From: Cordylochernes scorpioides
Taxonomy: Eukaryota; Arthropoda; Arachnida; Pseudoscorpiones; Chernetidae
DNA: 64,000 nucleotides
Assembly (NCBI GenBank): GCA_030710605.1
Contig: CP092877.1
Location: 38,654,970 to 38,718,969 of the forward strand
Reading direction: 5' to 3'
A program made the translations under genes and the position numbers. The notes under the pieces were generated by a model that worked only from the letters and a program-made list of their open reading frames with translations, searched no databases and was not told where the DNA came from. Position 1 is the first letter of the stretch; each line of letters starts with the position of its first letter. Shown here piece after piece: positions 1 through 11,246 of the stretch.

Positions 1-41
1 TCGCCCCTCCCGGCAAAATTTACCCTAAAACTATATATATA

Positions 42-670
42 TGTGATTTAAGACCATGGAATTGTTGTAAATAGTCCAGATATCTACTACCACATGTTCC
101 ACCACGTGACTGTATACAACTTCTTATTTACTGCAAATAGAAAGCCTCAACTAACATCAATCTGTACCGCGTAAGAATTTAATAAAGTATAGCAACTGTA
201 CAGATAGAAGGAATGGAGAATAACAGGAGAAAATTAAGGTTAAAACTAATCAGGCTTAGGTGAAAATAGGAAAGCAGGCCTAGCAAACCCAGTCCAACTT
301 TTACGAGGTCGTGGCCCTCCTGGATAATATAACTCTACCCCCCCTGTTTACGCCAGAAAAGGGCAGTGACCTGCATGGACCCAGCTCAGCTATAAAAGGA
401 GGCCCCGATCCTCAGTTAGTCAGTCCTTAGCCAACCTTTGTTTCAGCACCAGTCTGCCGGACGCTCCGATAAAAGGTAAACCCTTTCCTGCCAGAAATCT
501 CCTCGTCCCATTCCTTCTTGACGTTCAGACGCTTCTAAGTGGAATCTCTGTTTGTTTATTTCACTTTTGGCCCAGCTGTGTCGCCTTCCACCACGACTGC
601 ACGGTAGAGTTGACATCGAGGTTCGTCTAGCATCAGGTAACCCTGGTCCCAGAGGTCCCAAGATATCACA
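42..670 (+). mobile_element. Solo LTR, probably Ty3/gypsy-like
   Basis: The unit starts TGTGAT and ends ATCACA, a perfect 6-bp terminal inverted repeat with the TG...CA ends of an LTR. It is flanked on both sides by TATA (38-41 and 671-674), which fits the 4-bp target duplication and AT target preference of many gypsy-type elements. The length is 629 bp. It contains a TATA box and initiator in the right places for an LTR promoter. No primer-binding site or gag-pol follows, so it looks like a solo LTR left by recombination. It is unrelated to the ~140-bp LTRs of the gypsy copy at 1588-5990. The AT-rich flank weakens the target-duplication argument slightly. Confidence 0.6.
391..425 (+). promoter_or_regulatory. 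TATA box plus initiator of the solo LTR
   Basis: TATAAAAG begins at 391 and TCAGTC lies at 420-425. This places the initiator A (422) 31 bp after the first T of the TATA box, the canonical arthropod arrangement (initiator consensus TCAKTY). The local DNA is much richer in GC than its surroundings. A promoter for LTR transcription is inferred from geometry only. Confidence 0.6.
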
Positions 671-1009
671 TATATTAGATATTTCAAAATTTAAAAAAAT
701 AATAATTTGGGCTATAACTGCCACATTTCATTAATGACATTTTTAGCTATAAGCTATTTAACTTATTCATTTGAAAATACTGATAATCATTAAAAATCCT
801 AATATAAATGTTCAGTTTCAACTTGCTAAACTGACATTTTATATAAGAAATAGTTGTTCGGAAGCTTACAAAACCTCAAATAAAAAGAAACTTTTTTTCT
901 CTAAATTCTATTTTTTCTATTCAAATAAACTGATATTCTATAAACAAATCAATTCACAATTATTTTCACAAAATTATATTCTTATGAAATCTTTCTTCTT
1001 CACCATATA
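671..1009. other. AT-rich sequence, nothing recognised
   Basis: There is low-complexity AT-rich DNA between the solo LTR and the left arm of the DD37D element. The open frames here are A/T-driven and carry no domain signature. Confidence 0.5.
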
Positions 1010-1412
1010 CAGGGTGATCCAAAAGTCCCGCACAACTTTAAAAATTAATAACTCCGCGAATATTTGCGCTAGAGCAATGCGGTAAACACCATTGTGTTCA
1101 GGATGCAATGGGATTTTTTAAGGCAAATAATGAAAAATTCGAAATTGATTTTAGTTACAACTTTATTCGCTAGATGGCGCCCTACCAGAATCAGCGATTC
1201 AGCGGCCAAATTGTTTGATAAATTGAAAATATAACTGAACGACACGTATTTTTACTTTTTGAATACCAGGAAAGAACCCTAATAATATCAAATGATAAAT
1301 TAATAAAACACCATTTCGCCAAAAGTTAGAAGAAATGGTTAACGATTTTTTTAATACAATCTGAGATATGTAAAATAGGTATATGCAAATTAAAACATGT
1401 AGCAAAAAAAAA
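1010..1412 (+). repeat. Left ~400-bp inverted arm of the DD37D element
   Basis: This stretch is the reverse complement of 10598-10999 over about 400 bp with a small number of differences. It begins CAGGGTGATCC and ends at GTAGCAAAAA. It carries AGATGGCGCC at 1172, one of the window's recurrent CTCF-core-like motifs. Arms this long are unusual for mariner-like elements, whose inverted repeats are mostly tens of bases. Confidence 0.75.
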
Positions 1413-1587
1413 AAAACTGATATTTTAGATGCGGTTTGCTGGAATTCTCTCAGTTATTTATATTTCGAAAATAATAATTTTCTATTTTTTAAAATTAAAC
1501 TCTCTCTTAGTATCGATTATATTTATTTTAATTCATTTGAAAAATATTTATCTATCTCTGATGATTTATTTTACTCTGGAATGCCGT

Positions 1588-1732
1588 TGTTGTTTTTATC
1601 GTGTCCAATAAAGAGCCTCAGATTATTTTCGTTTGGCCAACAAAAAATGTCCAATTTATATACACATATATTCTTACATAATGAGACTTTAAAGAATGCA
1701 AATAATCTTCATCTATTTACATACACAACACA
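1588..1732 (-). repeat. 3' LTR of the gypsy element
   Basis: It matches 5853-5990 over the LTR, sharing stretches such as ATGTCCAATTTATAT and CATCTATTTACATA. In element orientation it begins TGTGTTGTG directly after a purine-rich tract. It differs from its partner by several substitutions and small indels, which indicates age. Confidence 0.7.
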
Positions 1733-2118
1733 TCTTCCCCCTTAATAATACTCCAGTCGGTCTAGGGGTTTCCTGGCTCTCTGAGGTCTAGGACTGCGGA
1801 CGGGCACTTGCACAGCGGCAGCCTCCGGTTTAGGAGTGCAAGAGGGCACGTGCACAGCAACAGGCCCTGGTATAGGAGTGCAAGAGGGTACGTGCACAGA
1901 AGCAGTCTCCTCCTTGTTTCCTGATGTAACCTCTGGAACCTCCTCTTCACTTTATTTCTGACTTCCACCTACAGGCTTCTCTCCTGAAGTATCAAATTTC
2001 TTGTTTCCACTTGTTTCTTTCTCACAGGTCGCAATTGATTGATATGCCTCTTATACACGACGCCCTCGCAACTTATAAGGTAGTGACGGTAGCTCAATAA
2101 TTCCAAAATGGTACCCTT

Positions 2119-4860
2119 TTACCGTTTAGGTCCAGTTGCATAGTTGCGGTAATAAACCTCGCAACCTGTAGTAAACTGCTCCTGCCTTCTTACGGCCTCA
2201 TGAAATACCTCTCGCGGATTTCCCATCTTGGTATTAAATTCGAGAATCTTGATCTTAAACTTCTCTTCATTAGCAGTTCCGCCGAGAAATTCCTTTATTA
2301 CAGTTTGGGGGAATGCTCTATGAGCAAATAGGAAACTTTGTAGATTCGTCTCTAAATCATCCTTCCCATTATTCTTTCTCAAAAGGTTTTTAAACTCTCT
2401 TACATATCTCTCAGCTAAACCATTTGTACTAGGATTATAAGGACTGGTCTTAGTATGCCGTATACCATTCATTTTGGTAAATTGCTCGAATTCACCGGAG
2501 ACAAACTGTGTTCCGTTATCTGTAACAAAAAATTAGGGCAATCCAATTCTGGCGAGAATTTCTCTAAGATGACTTATAATCGTTTTTCTGGTAATATCTT
2601 TGATGATACAAATTTCTATCCACTTTGAGTATGCGTCCATGAGAACCAAAAACATTCTTCCCATGAACGGACACGCTAGATCAAGATGAAGTCGATGCCA
2701 CGGTTTTTCGGGCCAAGTCCATTCCGAGATGGTAGCCGGGGACATGCTTGCCGATTCTTGGCATACTCTACATTCTCTAGTTTACTCCTCGATGTTACTG
2801 TCTATTCCTGGCCACCAGAAAATACCGTCTGGTAATCATCTTCATTTTAACAATCCCCATGTGTATTCATGCAAGTCATTTAAATTAAAGATCTTAATAT
2901 TTGGGGAATTACCACTCTTTCACGCCATTGAAGACAACCAAACTCCAAATTCAATTCCTCATTGATCTTATAATGAGGAGCTAGTGGGTTTTCTCTCGGT
3001 ACCCTTGTGAATTTCCACACACACACACACACACAGTTGCCTACTCTAACATTCCTTAATACTATAGACAGTATTTTATCTTGGGGCGTCTCATTAGCCA
3101 CCTCCATAAAAGAGAACGGTACCTCATTCGACTTCCTAAGAAGAAGTACCTGGTCTTCATCAAGAGACTCCCTGACACTCGATTCTAAAGGAAGAGATGA
3201 CAATGCGTCAACATTGGAATTATCACTAGTTTTTCGAAATTCCACAGTATAATTAAATGCAGCTAATTTTAAGGACCCTCTTTTAATTCTGGATAATGCA
3301 CATATGGGAATTGGTTTATGAGGTGAAAATATATGAATTAAGGGTCTGTTGTCTGTGACCAATACAAATTTTCGTCCCAGTAAGTTTTGTCTGAATTTCT
3401 CAACGCCAAATGTTATGCTCAACGCTTTCTTTTCTAGTTGAGAGAAACGTTTTTCCGCTTCAGTTAAAGTTCTAGAAGCAAAAGCTATAGGGCATTCTTC
3501 CTTTCTATCATTTCTATGACTCAGAATTACGCCTAGTTCATAGTCCATTAATAATGAATTGCATTTTATAAATAACATTCGCTATTCTTTCGTCCAATTC
3601 CATCTACAATTTTTATTCAAAAGTTGATAGATAGCGCTAAAATGTTTGCTATATTCTTTATGAATCTATAATAATAAATTAAGAATCCTATGAAAGATCT
3701 CACTTGCGAAACATTCTTTAGCTTCAGGTGCCTCTATCACTGCTTTAATTTTATTTTCTAAGGGATGCAGTCCATATTTATCCACTTTAAACCTTAATAT
3801 TCCACCGATTTCTTTTCAAATTTACATTTATATCTGTTTAACTTTAAACCTTTTTCTAGCAATCATCTAAACACTAGATCCAACTTTTGTTCATGATCTT
3901 CAACGTCTTTTCCTGCAACCAAAATATCATCTATGTAGCAGGAAACACCTGGCAAATCAGAAAATAGGCCTTCCATAATCCTCTGAAATTTATTTGGTGC
4001 TACCGCTACGTCATATGGTAGTCTTTTATAAGAAAACAACCTCTTTGTTGTGTTTATATCAACAACAGCTTTGGCTTCTTCCGCTAACATTACTTGTAAG
4101 TAAGCCTGTGATAGGTCTAGAGTCGAAAGTACGGTGCTTGTAGATAATTTTGAAAAGATCTCATCGATCGATGGAATGGGATACCTATCTAATTCTATTG
4201 CTTTATTAGCTGTACATCTAAAATCACCACTTATCCTTACACTACCATCCTTTTTTGATGCCGGTACTATTGGAGCGGTCCAATATGCATGAACTATAGG
4301 TTATAAAATGCAAGAATTCACTAAACGATCAATTTCATTCTCTACTTTTTTTTTTAGAGAGAAAGGTAAACTTCTGGCCTTACAAAACACAGGAGTCACA
4401 TCCTTTTTTAAATTAAAATTTATTCTAACGTCCTTTAGACTGCCCAAATCTTTGTTAAACAAATCTGCATACCTATCCATCAAATTTTCATATATTTGAA
4501 TATATTTCTATTAGATTCATTATTTAAAATTTTAATGCTAAACAATATAGAATAATCAAGTTTCAACTGTTTAAGCCATTCTCTTCCTAATAAAATTACC
4601 TGGACTTTTCATTTACAACTATTAATCGTAAATATTGGTTGGCTTCTTTTACAAAAACATTTCATTGATCTATAAACTCTATTGATTTACCACAAAAGGA
4701 TTTTAATCTTAAATTTGTTGGAAATAATCTTTTACCTTGCCAATAATTCTTATAAATATCTTTAGGTATTAACGTAACTGGACTTCCTGTATCTATTGTA
4801 AAGCACAAAGAATAATCATCTACTGTTAAATTTATTGTGGCATCAGTTTCGCCCTATACA
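2119..4860 (-). pseudogene. Broken gypsy pol: protease, RT, RNase H, integrase
   Basis: Pieces of one polyprotein lie in several frames. From the 5' side (high coordinates): an aspartic protease with DTGSP near 4790; an RT segment at 3863-4480 with the palm signature YIDDILVAG; RNase H at 2880-3578 with the FASRTLTEAE and TDNRPL motifs typical of gypsy RNase H; then integrase at 2119-2745 with the conserved DLACPFMG block, the D-A-YSKW segment and SPYNPSTNGLAER around the catalytic glutamate. The order RT-RNase H-integrase places it in Ty3/gypsy rather than copia. Stops and frameshifts separate all blocks and a microsatellite has grown inside the RNase H/integrase spacer, so no functional product is expected. 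Confidence 0.85.
3016..3034. repeat. (AC)n microsatellite inside gypsy pol
   Basis: A run of nine AC units sits within the reading frame between RNase H and integrase and adds alternating Val-Cys codons on the minus strand. It is absent from normal pol proteins, so it expanded after the copy died or during its decay. Confidence 0.85.
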
Positions 4861-4869
4861 GAATATATA

Positions 4870-5850
4870 GAGTCCTCTTGTACAAATTTACATCCCCACA
4901 TTCTTTTACTAGCTTTGCAGACCCTACTTAAATGACCCAGTTTATTACATTTTAAAACAAGTATTTGTTCTATGAGGTAAAACAGATGTCACGTGTGAAT
5001 GTCTTTCACCACATCTATAATACACTATTTTGCCTTTGCCACTTTGCCTGAAAGGCCTATACTGCGCCGTACTATTATTGTACTCACCCTTTTTATCCTT
5101 TCAATTCACAGGGGATATCTTGGCCACTAATTTATCTTGTAATTCTCTTGTATTTATCTCCGCCAATTCGAACGAGATCGCCACTGCAGAAACTTTATCC
5201 AGGGTGACATCGTCGTCCTCTTGTAATAGCTTCATTTGCAGGATTTCCGACTTGATTCCAGCCACAAAACGGTCTCGCATCATGGTTCCCAACATATCGA
5301 CGAAATTACAATTTATTGCCAAATGTTTCAATTCTCTAAGATATTCCGAAATTGATTCTCCTTCCTGTTGAATTCTCTTTAAAATCTGTATCGCTGTGGT
5401 ATCACTTTCTTCTTTAGATCCAAATGCATCTTAATTCTTTGAATGATAGTATCATAGGGTTGATCTTTCATTAGACCAGGAAGAAAATGTCGTTTCCCTG
5501 CTTCAAAGTTTCAGAATCTGGTAGCGAGGTAAAAATCAGCACTTAATCTCCTCCTTCAGATGCCAAAAAGAAAGCCTCAAATTTTTGTACAAAAAGATCG
5601 AAGTGTCCTCCACTGGGCTATATCATCTAAAAGGTACTATTAACTTTGAACTTGTCATGCTGATCTTTTCTACTCCTTTGTTTTCTTGATCCAGATAGTT
5701 TAAAAGATGTAATCTTAACGCATTTTCCTATTTTCCTCTCCATAATCCGAGAGTCAGATTTGTTTAAAAGATGTAATTGTTATACTTGCATAGACGCCGT
5801 TTTCCTCAGCTTTTTACTGGCTCTGTAGATCGCGCATCCTCGTCGCCACT
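4870..5850 (-). pseudogene. Broken gypsy gag
   Basis: A helical stretch at 5101-5331 looks like a gypsy capsid C-terminal region (MMRDRFVAGIKSE followed by a charged, leucine-rich segment). Downstream near 4900-4950 is a decayed zinc knuckle (CNKLGHLSRVC, with its first cysteine lost). The upstream part to the PBS is riddled with stops. The assignment rests on position between PBS and protease plus the knuckle remnant. Confidence 0.65.
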
Positions 5851-5990
5851 TTTGTTGTGTCGTAATTAGACGTACAAGAGCTCAAACTTGACCATGGCCA
5901 ACAACAAATGTCCAATTTATATATACATATATTATTACATAATGAGGCTTTAAATAATACAAATAATATTCATCTATTTACATAAACAAC
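5841..5990 (-). repeat. 5' LTR and primer-binding site of the gypsy element
   Basis: 5853-5990 is the 5' LTR. The adjoining minus-strand sequence AGTGGCGACGAGG (about 5838-5852) is the likely tRNA primer-binding region. The outer end looks eroded: the expected terminal TGT is not intact where it meets the LINE sequence. Confidence 0.65.
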
Positions 5991-8160
5991 GGTTAATATA
6001 TAGCGAGAAGAGTAGAGGACTGAGCACAGATCCCTGAGGTACACCAGCCCATGTTCTTCGGTCCTTGGAAAATGTTCCATTGACCCGAACCTTTATTCTT
6101 CTTCCCCTTAAGAAGTCTGCAATCCAGATTAAGGTTTTTCCTCTTACTCCGATGTTGTGCAGCCTTTCAAATAATTTCTACACTCGATCAAAAGCTGAGG
6201 TCATATCCAGGAATACGGCCGTTGTCTCCTTTGGCGGTTTTTCCTAGAAATATATTATTGATTGACAGAAGTAGAACAGTTTATCAGTTGTACAGTGCCT
6301 GGATCTTTAGGCAGTTTGGTAGAAGTTTATTTTATTATTGTAAGTGAGCCAGACTATGAGCCTAGAGTGGATAATTCATTCTGTTATTTCACAAAGTATG
6401 CTGATAAGAGCAATTGGCCGATAGTTCTTGCATTCCTTAGCATCTTTGTTTGGTTTCAGTATTGGCACTATAATTGATATCTTCCAATTCTTTGGTAGTT
6501 TACCATTTTGCCATGAAATGTTCAGTATTCGTAGGAGTTGATTTTTAGCTTCGTCTCCAAAGTGTTTAATCATTTGACCGAAGATTAGAGCATCTCCAGG
6601 TGACATCTTGGATTTAACTTTCCTATTGATGAATTTAGCTCAATCAGTGTGAAGTCTCTCGGGGAAATATCTTGTTGATGGTAATTTCTTGCTTGTTTAA
6701 ATAACTTGTTTATATTATTTTTTAGAGTCCTGCCTTCATTCGTATAGCTGAGTCTGGAAGTGCTTGAAAGATATTCAGCAACTATGTCAGCCATCTGTTT
6801 GTTCGTTCTCGCTGTTCATATCGGTTAGAGTATTGGAGGATCAGTGTTGGTTTTTATTGTTTTATAATACTAATTATATTCCAGTGATGGCTTTCCTTTT
6901 TTGGATCCATTTTTTTCGCAGAATTCTGCCCATTTTTCTTGTTTGAATATCCTTTATGATTTCTTCTGTTTAATTTGTTTTAAGAAGTTCATTTTTATTG
7001 TCTCTCTCTGCAATCATTGCTTCGATATTGTGGTCTTTCCAGTAAAGTATTCACAGGTCTTTACGTCTACCTCTAGGTATCGATACTTTTGCAGCTTTGG
7101 ATATGTTCAAAGATAATTTTTCCAATTTTTTGTCAATCGTTCTGTGATTTAATTTTTCGTTGCACAGTTCTTCAAGCTTTTCTGTAATTTTTTTCCCAGT
7201 GTTCTTCTATTCTGTTGGAAATTCTCAATTTTGAATTTTAGGGTTGTTAAAATTGGTCTGTGGTCACTGATTGCACTTTTCAGAATTATCCATTGTGTTG
7301 TGGGTGCGATGTTGTAATTTATCGCTGTGATGTCTATTGCGGAATCTGTGCCTCTGGACCTGGATAGATAGGTGTTCTTTTCGTTATTTAACGGCGTGAG
7401 GTCGAGGTCGGTTAGCATGTCCTCAACCTGCTGACCTTTGTTATCCTGGACAGGTGAGCCTCAAGTTGGTCTTTTGGCGTTAAAATCACCAAGTATGATT
7501 GCGATATCCGAAGACGCTTCACTTAATGTCTCTACCAGGCCTGTGTTGATGCTAGTATTATCGTGGTGATAAACATTTATGATTGGAATTGTTTTATCTG
7601 TAAGATAGATTTCTATTGCCTGAGCTTCTGTCGTGCTTTCTCTAGGCTTACTCTGATTATAGGCGATTTCCTTAAATTTGATTTCTAGAGTTTTAATCAA
7701 AACGGCAAGTCCTCCTCCGAATTTTCCCGGTCTGTCCATTCGTAGTGTTGTATAATCTTTGATATTGAATCTCAGATTCTGATTCAATTTTGTCTCCTGA
7801 GGACAATTAATATGTACATTGTTGTCACAGAGAAGACAAGTTAGCTCTTTATTTTCCTCTTGGTACCATTTATATTGAGTTGTAGTAGATTGAATTGTGT
7901 CCTCGTAGTAGATTTCTCATCATGAGCTCGAGCTGCAGCTCCTGACTCGGCGGTTACCCCGAACGCGGTAGCATTACTGGAGATATCAGTTTTGCTCTTC
8001 ATTTTAAAAATGGGTGCCGTTGTAAGGTTAGTCATCTTGGAAACGAACCAGAATTTGGTCAAATATTCCAAGGGTCCAGGGGGGACCGCAAGGAGGTGTG
8101 GTCGAACTTCTCCCCTTCCCCCTGGAATGCCGTCACTACAGGATAAAGCACTCTTGGTGA
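5991..8160 (-). pseudogene. Truncated jockey/R1-like LINE ORF2 (endonuclease and partial RT)
   Basis: On the minus strand an APE-type endonuclease starts near 7890 (LLQLNINGTKRK). It continues with a GGGLAVLIK block, IILGDFNAK at about 7485 and SAISDHRPIL near 7270. A linker and RT N-terminal region follow (WKISIIVPILKP, NYRPIALIS at 6380-6480). Next come FLDMTSAFDRV near 6200 and GVPQGSVLSPLLFAIY at about 6005-6060. The frame then ends abruptly where the gypsy 5' LTR begins, so the FADD box and the 3' end are missing. Several stops and frameshifts break it. It also seems to have removed the N-terminus of the DD37D transposase at 8160-8176. Confidence 0.8.
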
Positions 8161-8175
8161 ATTTTTTAAAATTGT

Positions 8176-9230
8176 GATTCAGAATCTGCCACTGAAGCTT
8201 TACGAGCGTTTCGTTCCTTTAAAGATATTCGAAGCGGTAAAGGACCAATGAGTTGCTACTCTCTAAAGCGATTGATTAAAAGTTTTGAGGAAACTGGATC
8301 TCTGGAAGCAAAACCTCGGAGTGGAAGGCCATCGACATGCAAGTCATTGGCTGTTACGGTTTTGCAGAATGCTGAAGCTATTGAAACGTTATCCCCGTAT
8401 GGAGAAGTAAGTGCTAGACAAGTTCCTCGACAAACGGGGATTTCGTATGGAACAGTTTGGAGAAGTACACACATTTAGAATTTTTCTATAAAAATATCCT
8501 AACAAAATTCAAAGTTTTCACGAGTTGAAAGTCAGCGATTTTGAGAAGCGTCAAGAATTCGCTGCATGGGTTTTCCGGCAAATTCATATTGATGAAAACT
8601 GGCTGTCAAATATTCTAAGAGCAGATGATGCTCACTTTTATCTAAAGGGAGAATTTAACATTCAAAACTGCCTCATTTTGGCAACAGAAAACCCTAGGAA
8701 TTTTACAGAAATACCACTTCATCAGCACAGAGTTACAGTTTTGTGTTGGTTCACTTCTTCTTTTATTAATGGGCCATTTATCTTTGAAAAAATCAATGGA
8801 AGAACTTTTAAAACCCTTTTCGTAACTGGTGAACGTTATGTTCAACTTTTGAGAGAAAAGGTTATTCCCATATTGCAGGACAGACAAGCACTAAGCGAAA
8901 TAACATTCATGCAAGATGGAGGACCTCCTCATATCTCCCGCGGTGCCAAACAATTGCTGAAGGATACGTTCTGTGGAATTCGTTGATAAGGCGCCACTTT
9001 ATATACCAGTGGCCTCCAATATCACCAGACTTGACGCCTTACAATTTCGGTGTGGGGGTACATTAAGTCGCGTTTTTATCGATGCCGGCCTACCACATTG
9101 GCCATGTTGAAGGCTTCTATCAGATGGCACGTTTTATAAATTTCAACTATTTAATTGTGACCATTCTGTCATCTATCGTCTGCAGGCGGTGTTTGAGAAT
9201 GAAGGGCGCCACATTGAGCAAGGATTGTGA
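8176..9230 (+). pseudogene. Decayed DD37D mariner/IS630-type transposase
   Basis: A helix-turn-helix region (ATEALRAFRSFKDIRSGKG, then a second HTH to GISYGTVWR) is followed by the catalytic core. First Asp in LRADDAHFYL, second Asp in FMQDGGPPHI (codon at 8915), third Asp in SPDLTP (codon at 9028). The last two are 113 nt apart, which equals 37 intervening residues minus a 1-nt deletion, so the family is DD37D. The C-terminus VFENEGRHIEQGL followed by TGA (9228-9230) is typical for the group. At least one stop near 8480 and frameshifts near 8520 and 8985 inactivate it. The first HTH helix and start codon are missing at the LINE junction. Confidence 0.85.
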
Positions 9231-9754
9231 CCTAATACAAGAGAGAAGGCAGTTACCTCATATGTTATATTTTGCAGCTCTTTGTTTTGGGTTATGGGAA
9301 TAATAAATGCTGTCCTCACATCTTGACTCTTTTTTTTCTGTAAACAGTAATTTTTTTGTTTGTCATTTTCCCACATTTTATATTATGTCGTGCAGGCCAA
9401 AGTGTTATAACTTCTCGAATAACACTGGTATACACAATTTTACCCCTTATGTTTAGTTTATCGCTTTTCGCTCATTAGAAGAAATAGCATAAGGAATAAT
9501 CTCTGTATCCCCCCCCAACTTTAGATATTTTGCGCAAAAAATAATACAAAATGATTTTACTACCACGTTTTTCAACGCAAAAGGTCGATTTAAAAATGAT
9601 TTATTTTGAAGAGATACATTTTCCAAATTATGTACAGTATAATAAACAATGATAACATTTGACAAACCCATAGGATATTTGGAATAAAGTACGACAAATA
9701 TATTTTGTCACTCCCCTCTATATTTCATTTTTGGATCATGACAAATATCCAGCT
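9231..9754. other. No gene; 3' flank of the transposase
   Basis: AT-rich sequence with pyrimidine runs and no recognisable coding or repeat signature beyond the surrounding composite element. Confidence 0.5.
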
Positions 9755-9766
9755 AAATAGTCAAGT

Positions 9767-10429
9767 CAACAAAAAGCAATAACGCGCCATCTATGCATAT
9801 AAAATTAAAGGATTTAAAAGCGCGAATTTTTCTTTTATACATAAAACAAGCTTCTACTGTCCTTACTGCGATGAAAAAATATATTGGGAGGGCTTGGCTC
9901 ATCAGTGGTGAACCCTCCCAGCGGTTTCGCCAATTTAATCCACCAGACCGCTTCTCAGAGCTCTAATACTGTATTGGATCATTCTGCTTTTATATGCTAC
10001 ACTGAATGATGGAATCTTAGAAATGGTTTTCAAGTAAACTATGGACCATTTTATATGCATAGATGGCACGTTATTGCTTTGTGTTAATTTATGCCTAACT
10101 GGCCTTGTCTTTATTGTTTGCTGAAGAGCATTGCTCGAAGCAAATATTTGAATGTAATTCTACTGTCCTATAAGCTTATGTCCATAGTTTACTTGAAAAC
10201 CATTTCTAAGATTCCATCCTTCAGTGTAGCATATAAAAGAAGAATGATCAAATACACTATTAGAGCTCTGAGAAGCGGTCTGGTGGATTAAATTGGCGAA
10301 ACCGCTGGGAGGGTTCACCACTGATGAGCCAAGCCCTCCCAATATATTTTTTCATCGCAGTAAGGACAGTTGAAGCTTGTTTTATGCATAAAAGAAACAT
10401 TCGCGTTTTTAAATCCTTTAAATAGTCAA
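9767..10429 (+). mobile_element. Family A1 foldback element with 12-bp target duplication
   Basis: Left and right halves are near-perfect inverted copies. Each contains an arm with GGATTTAAAAGCGCG, the core ACTGTCCTTACTGCGATG, GGGAGGGCTTGGCTCATCAG and a ~120-bp inner part. The direct repeat AAATAGTCAAGT flanks the element (9755-9766 and 10430-10441), giving a 12-bp target duplication. A second copy of the outer end (around 10046-10085) sits in the middle, so this is probably a head-to-head dimer. The right arm lacks the outermost ~40 bp present on the left. Short frames with GSSVVNPPSGFANLI occur but are not open in all copies. Confidence 0.75.
10293..10332 (+). other. Hammerhead-like CTGATGA/GAAA motif of family A
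   Basis: TTGGC-GAAA (10293-10301) and CTGATGA-GCCAA (10321-10332) reproduce the two conserved boxes of a hammerhead ribozyme with a 5-bp stem II (TTGGC/GCCAA) in the type II, stem-II-open order. In family A2 copies the same stem is CTGGC/GCCAG, a compensatory change. Between the boxes I cannot place a proper UH cleavage site plus a closed stem I, so catalytic activity is doubtful. A competing hairpin GGGAGGG/CCCTCCC overlaps it. Confidence 0.3.
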
Positions 10430-10597
10430 GTGTCGCCAATTAGTCAAGAAACTATACATTTCTTATAGCACGAAATCCTATTAGTAGTGGCATCATAATT
10501 TTTGAGACTATATTAACATTTCAAAAATCGTGTATTGATATCAGTAGTTAAATTTAAACATTCAATTTATTTCACAAAACTCCATCTAAAATATAAA

Positions 10598-10999
10598 TAT
10601 TTTTTGCTACATGTTTTAATTTGCATATGCCTATTTTACATATCTCAGATTGTATTTAAAAATCGTCAACCAATTCTTCTAACTTTTGGCGAAATGGTGT
10701 TTTATTAATTTATCATTTGATATTATTAGGGTTCTTTCCTGGTATTCAAAAAGGAAAAATACGTGTCGTCAGTTATATTTTTCAATTTATCAAACAATTT
10801 GGCCGCTGAATCTCTGATTCTGGTAGAGCGCCATCTAGCGAATAAAGTTGTAACTAAAATCAATTTCGAATTTTTCGTTATTTGCCATAAAAAAATCCCA
10901 TTGCATCCTGAACACAATGGTGTTTACCGCATTGCTCTAGCGCAAATATTCGCGGAGTTATTAATTTTTAAAGTTGTGCGGGACTTTTGGATCACCCTG
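10598..10999 (-). repeat. Right ~400-bp inverted arm of the DD37D element
   Basis: This is the reverse-complement partner of 1010-1412. It ends CCACAACTTT...GGATCACCCTG next to TA. It carries GCGCCATCT at 10828, the mirror of the motif in the left arm. Confidence 0.75.
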
Positions 11000-11009
11000 T
11001 ATATATGGT

Positions 11010-11246
11010 GTATTACGATGCACTAGCGCGCCATCTGTTATCAAATTACAAAACTATTTTAGAGGCGTAATATTCTTTTTAAAATAAAACAATTACTACT
11101 GTCCTTACTGCAATGGAAAAATTAAAGGGAGGGCCTGGCTCATCAGTGGTGAACCCTCCCAGCGGTTTCGCCAGTTAAATCTACCATACCAGTAGAAATT
11201 GTTTTATTTTAAAAAGAATATTACGCCTCTAAAATAGTTTTGTAAT
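11010..11246 (+). mobile_element. Family A2 foldback element
   Basis: Inverted arms contain ATTACAAAACTATTTTAGAGG, then the family core ACTGTCCTTACTGCAATGG and GGCTCATCAGTGGTGAACCC. The left arm carries GCGCGCCATCTG at 11026-11037. ATATATGGT occurs on both sides, a possible target duplication. It shares the core with A1 but the arms are unrelated. Confidence 0.7.

Larger units (their letters stand above)
1588..5990 (-). mobile_element. Decayed Ty3/gypsy retrotransposon, mag-like
   Basis: Short related LTRs (1588-1732 and 5853-5990) flank gag-pol remnants read on the minus strand. Order in element orientation is 5' LTR, PBS, gag, protease, RT, RNase H, integrase, polypurine tract, 3' LTR. The leader next to the 5' LTR reads AAAGTGGCGACGAGG, a form I associate with mag-lineage gypsy elements. 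The polypurine tract AAGGGGGAAG abuts the 3' LTR near 1735-1745. The copy is broken by many stops and frameshifts and has diverged LTRs, so it is old and inactive. It interrupts the LINE at 5991. No target duplication was found. Confidence 0.8.
1010..10999 (+). mobile_element. Composite DD37D mariner-like element with nested insertions
   Basis: The outer ends are inverted copies of CAGGGTGATCCAAAAGTCCCGC, each next to TA, as in IS630/Tc1/mariner elements. The decayed transposase at 8176-9230 belongs to the family that normally carries such ends, so I read the 10-kb block as one old DD37D element expanded by insertions. These are a LINE fragment on the minus strand (5991-8160), a gypsy element cutting that LINE (1588-5990), and a family A foldback (9767-10429). 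Flanking bases outside the ends are also mirror images (CACCATATA / TATATATGGTG). An alternative is two independent copies in opposite orientation that trap unrelated repeats. Confidence 0.55.

Noticed and set aside
771..1745. Open frames of 60-120 codons
   Set aside because: Their composition is Phe/Ile/Asn/Lys/Tyr-rich as expected from AT-rich DNA. They overlap repeat arms and show no domain or splice logic.
3007..3252. Plus-strand frame with HTHTHT
   Set aside because: It is antisense to gypsy RNase H/integrase and driven by the (AC)n run.
10293..10332. Calling a functional hammerhead ribozyme
   Set aside because: The cleavage triplet and stem I cannot be placed, so only a hammerhead-like motif is reported.
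10091..10342. Conserved small protein (GSSVVNPPSGFANLI) in family A
   Set aside because: The frame is interrupted in the A2 copy at 11135-11175 and absent in short copies. Conservation is better explained by the foldback and hairpin structure.
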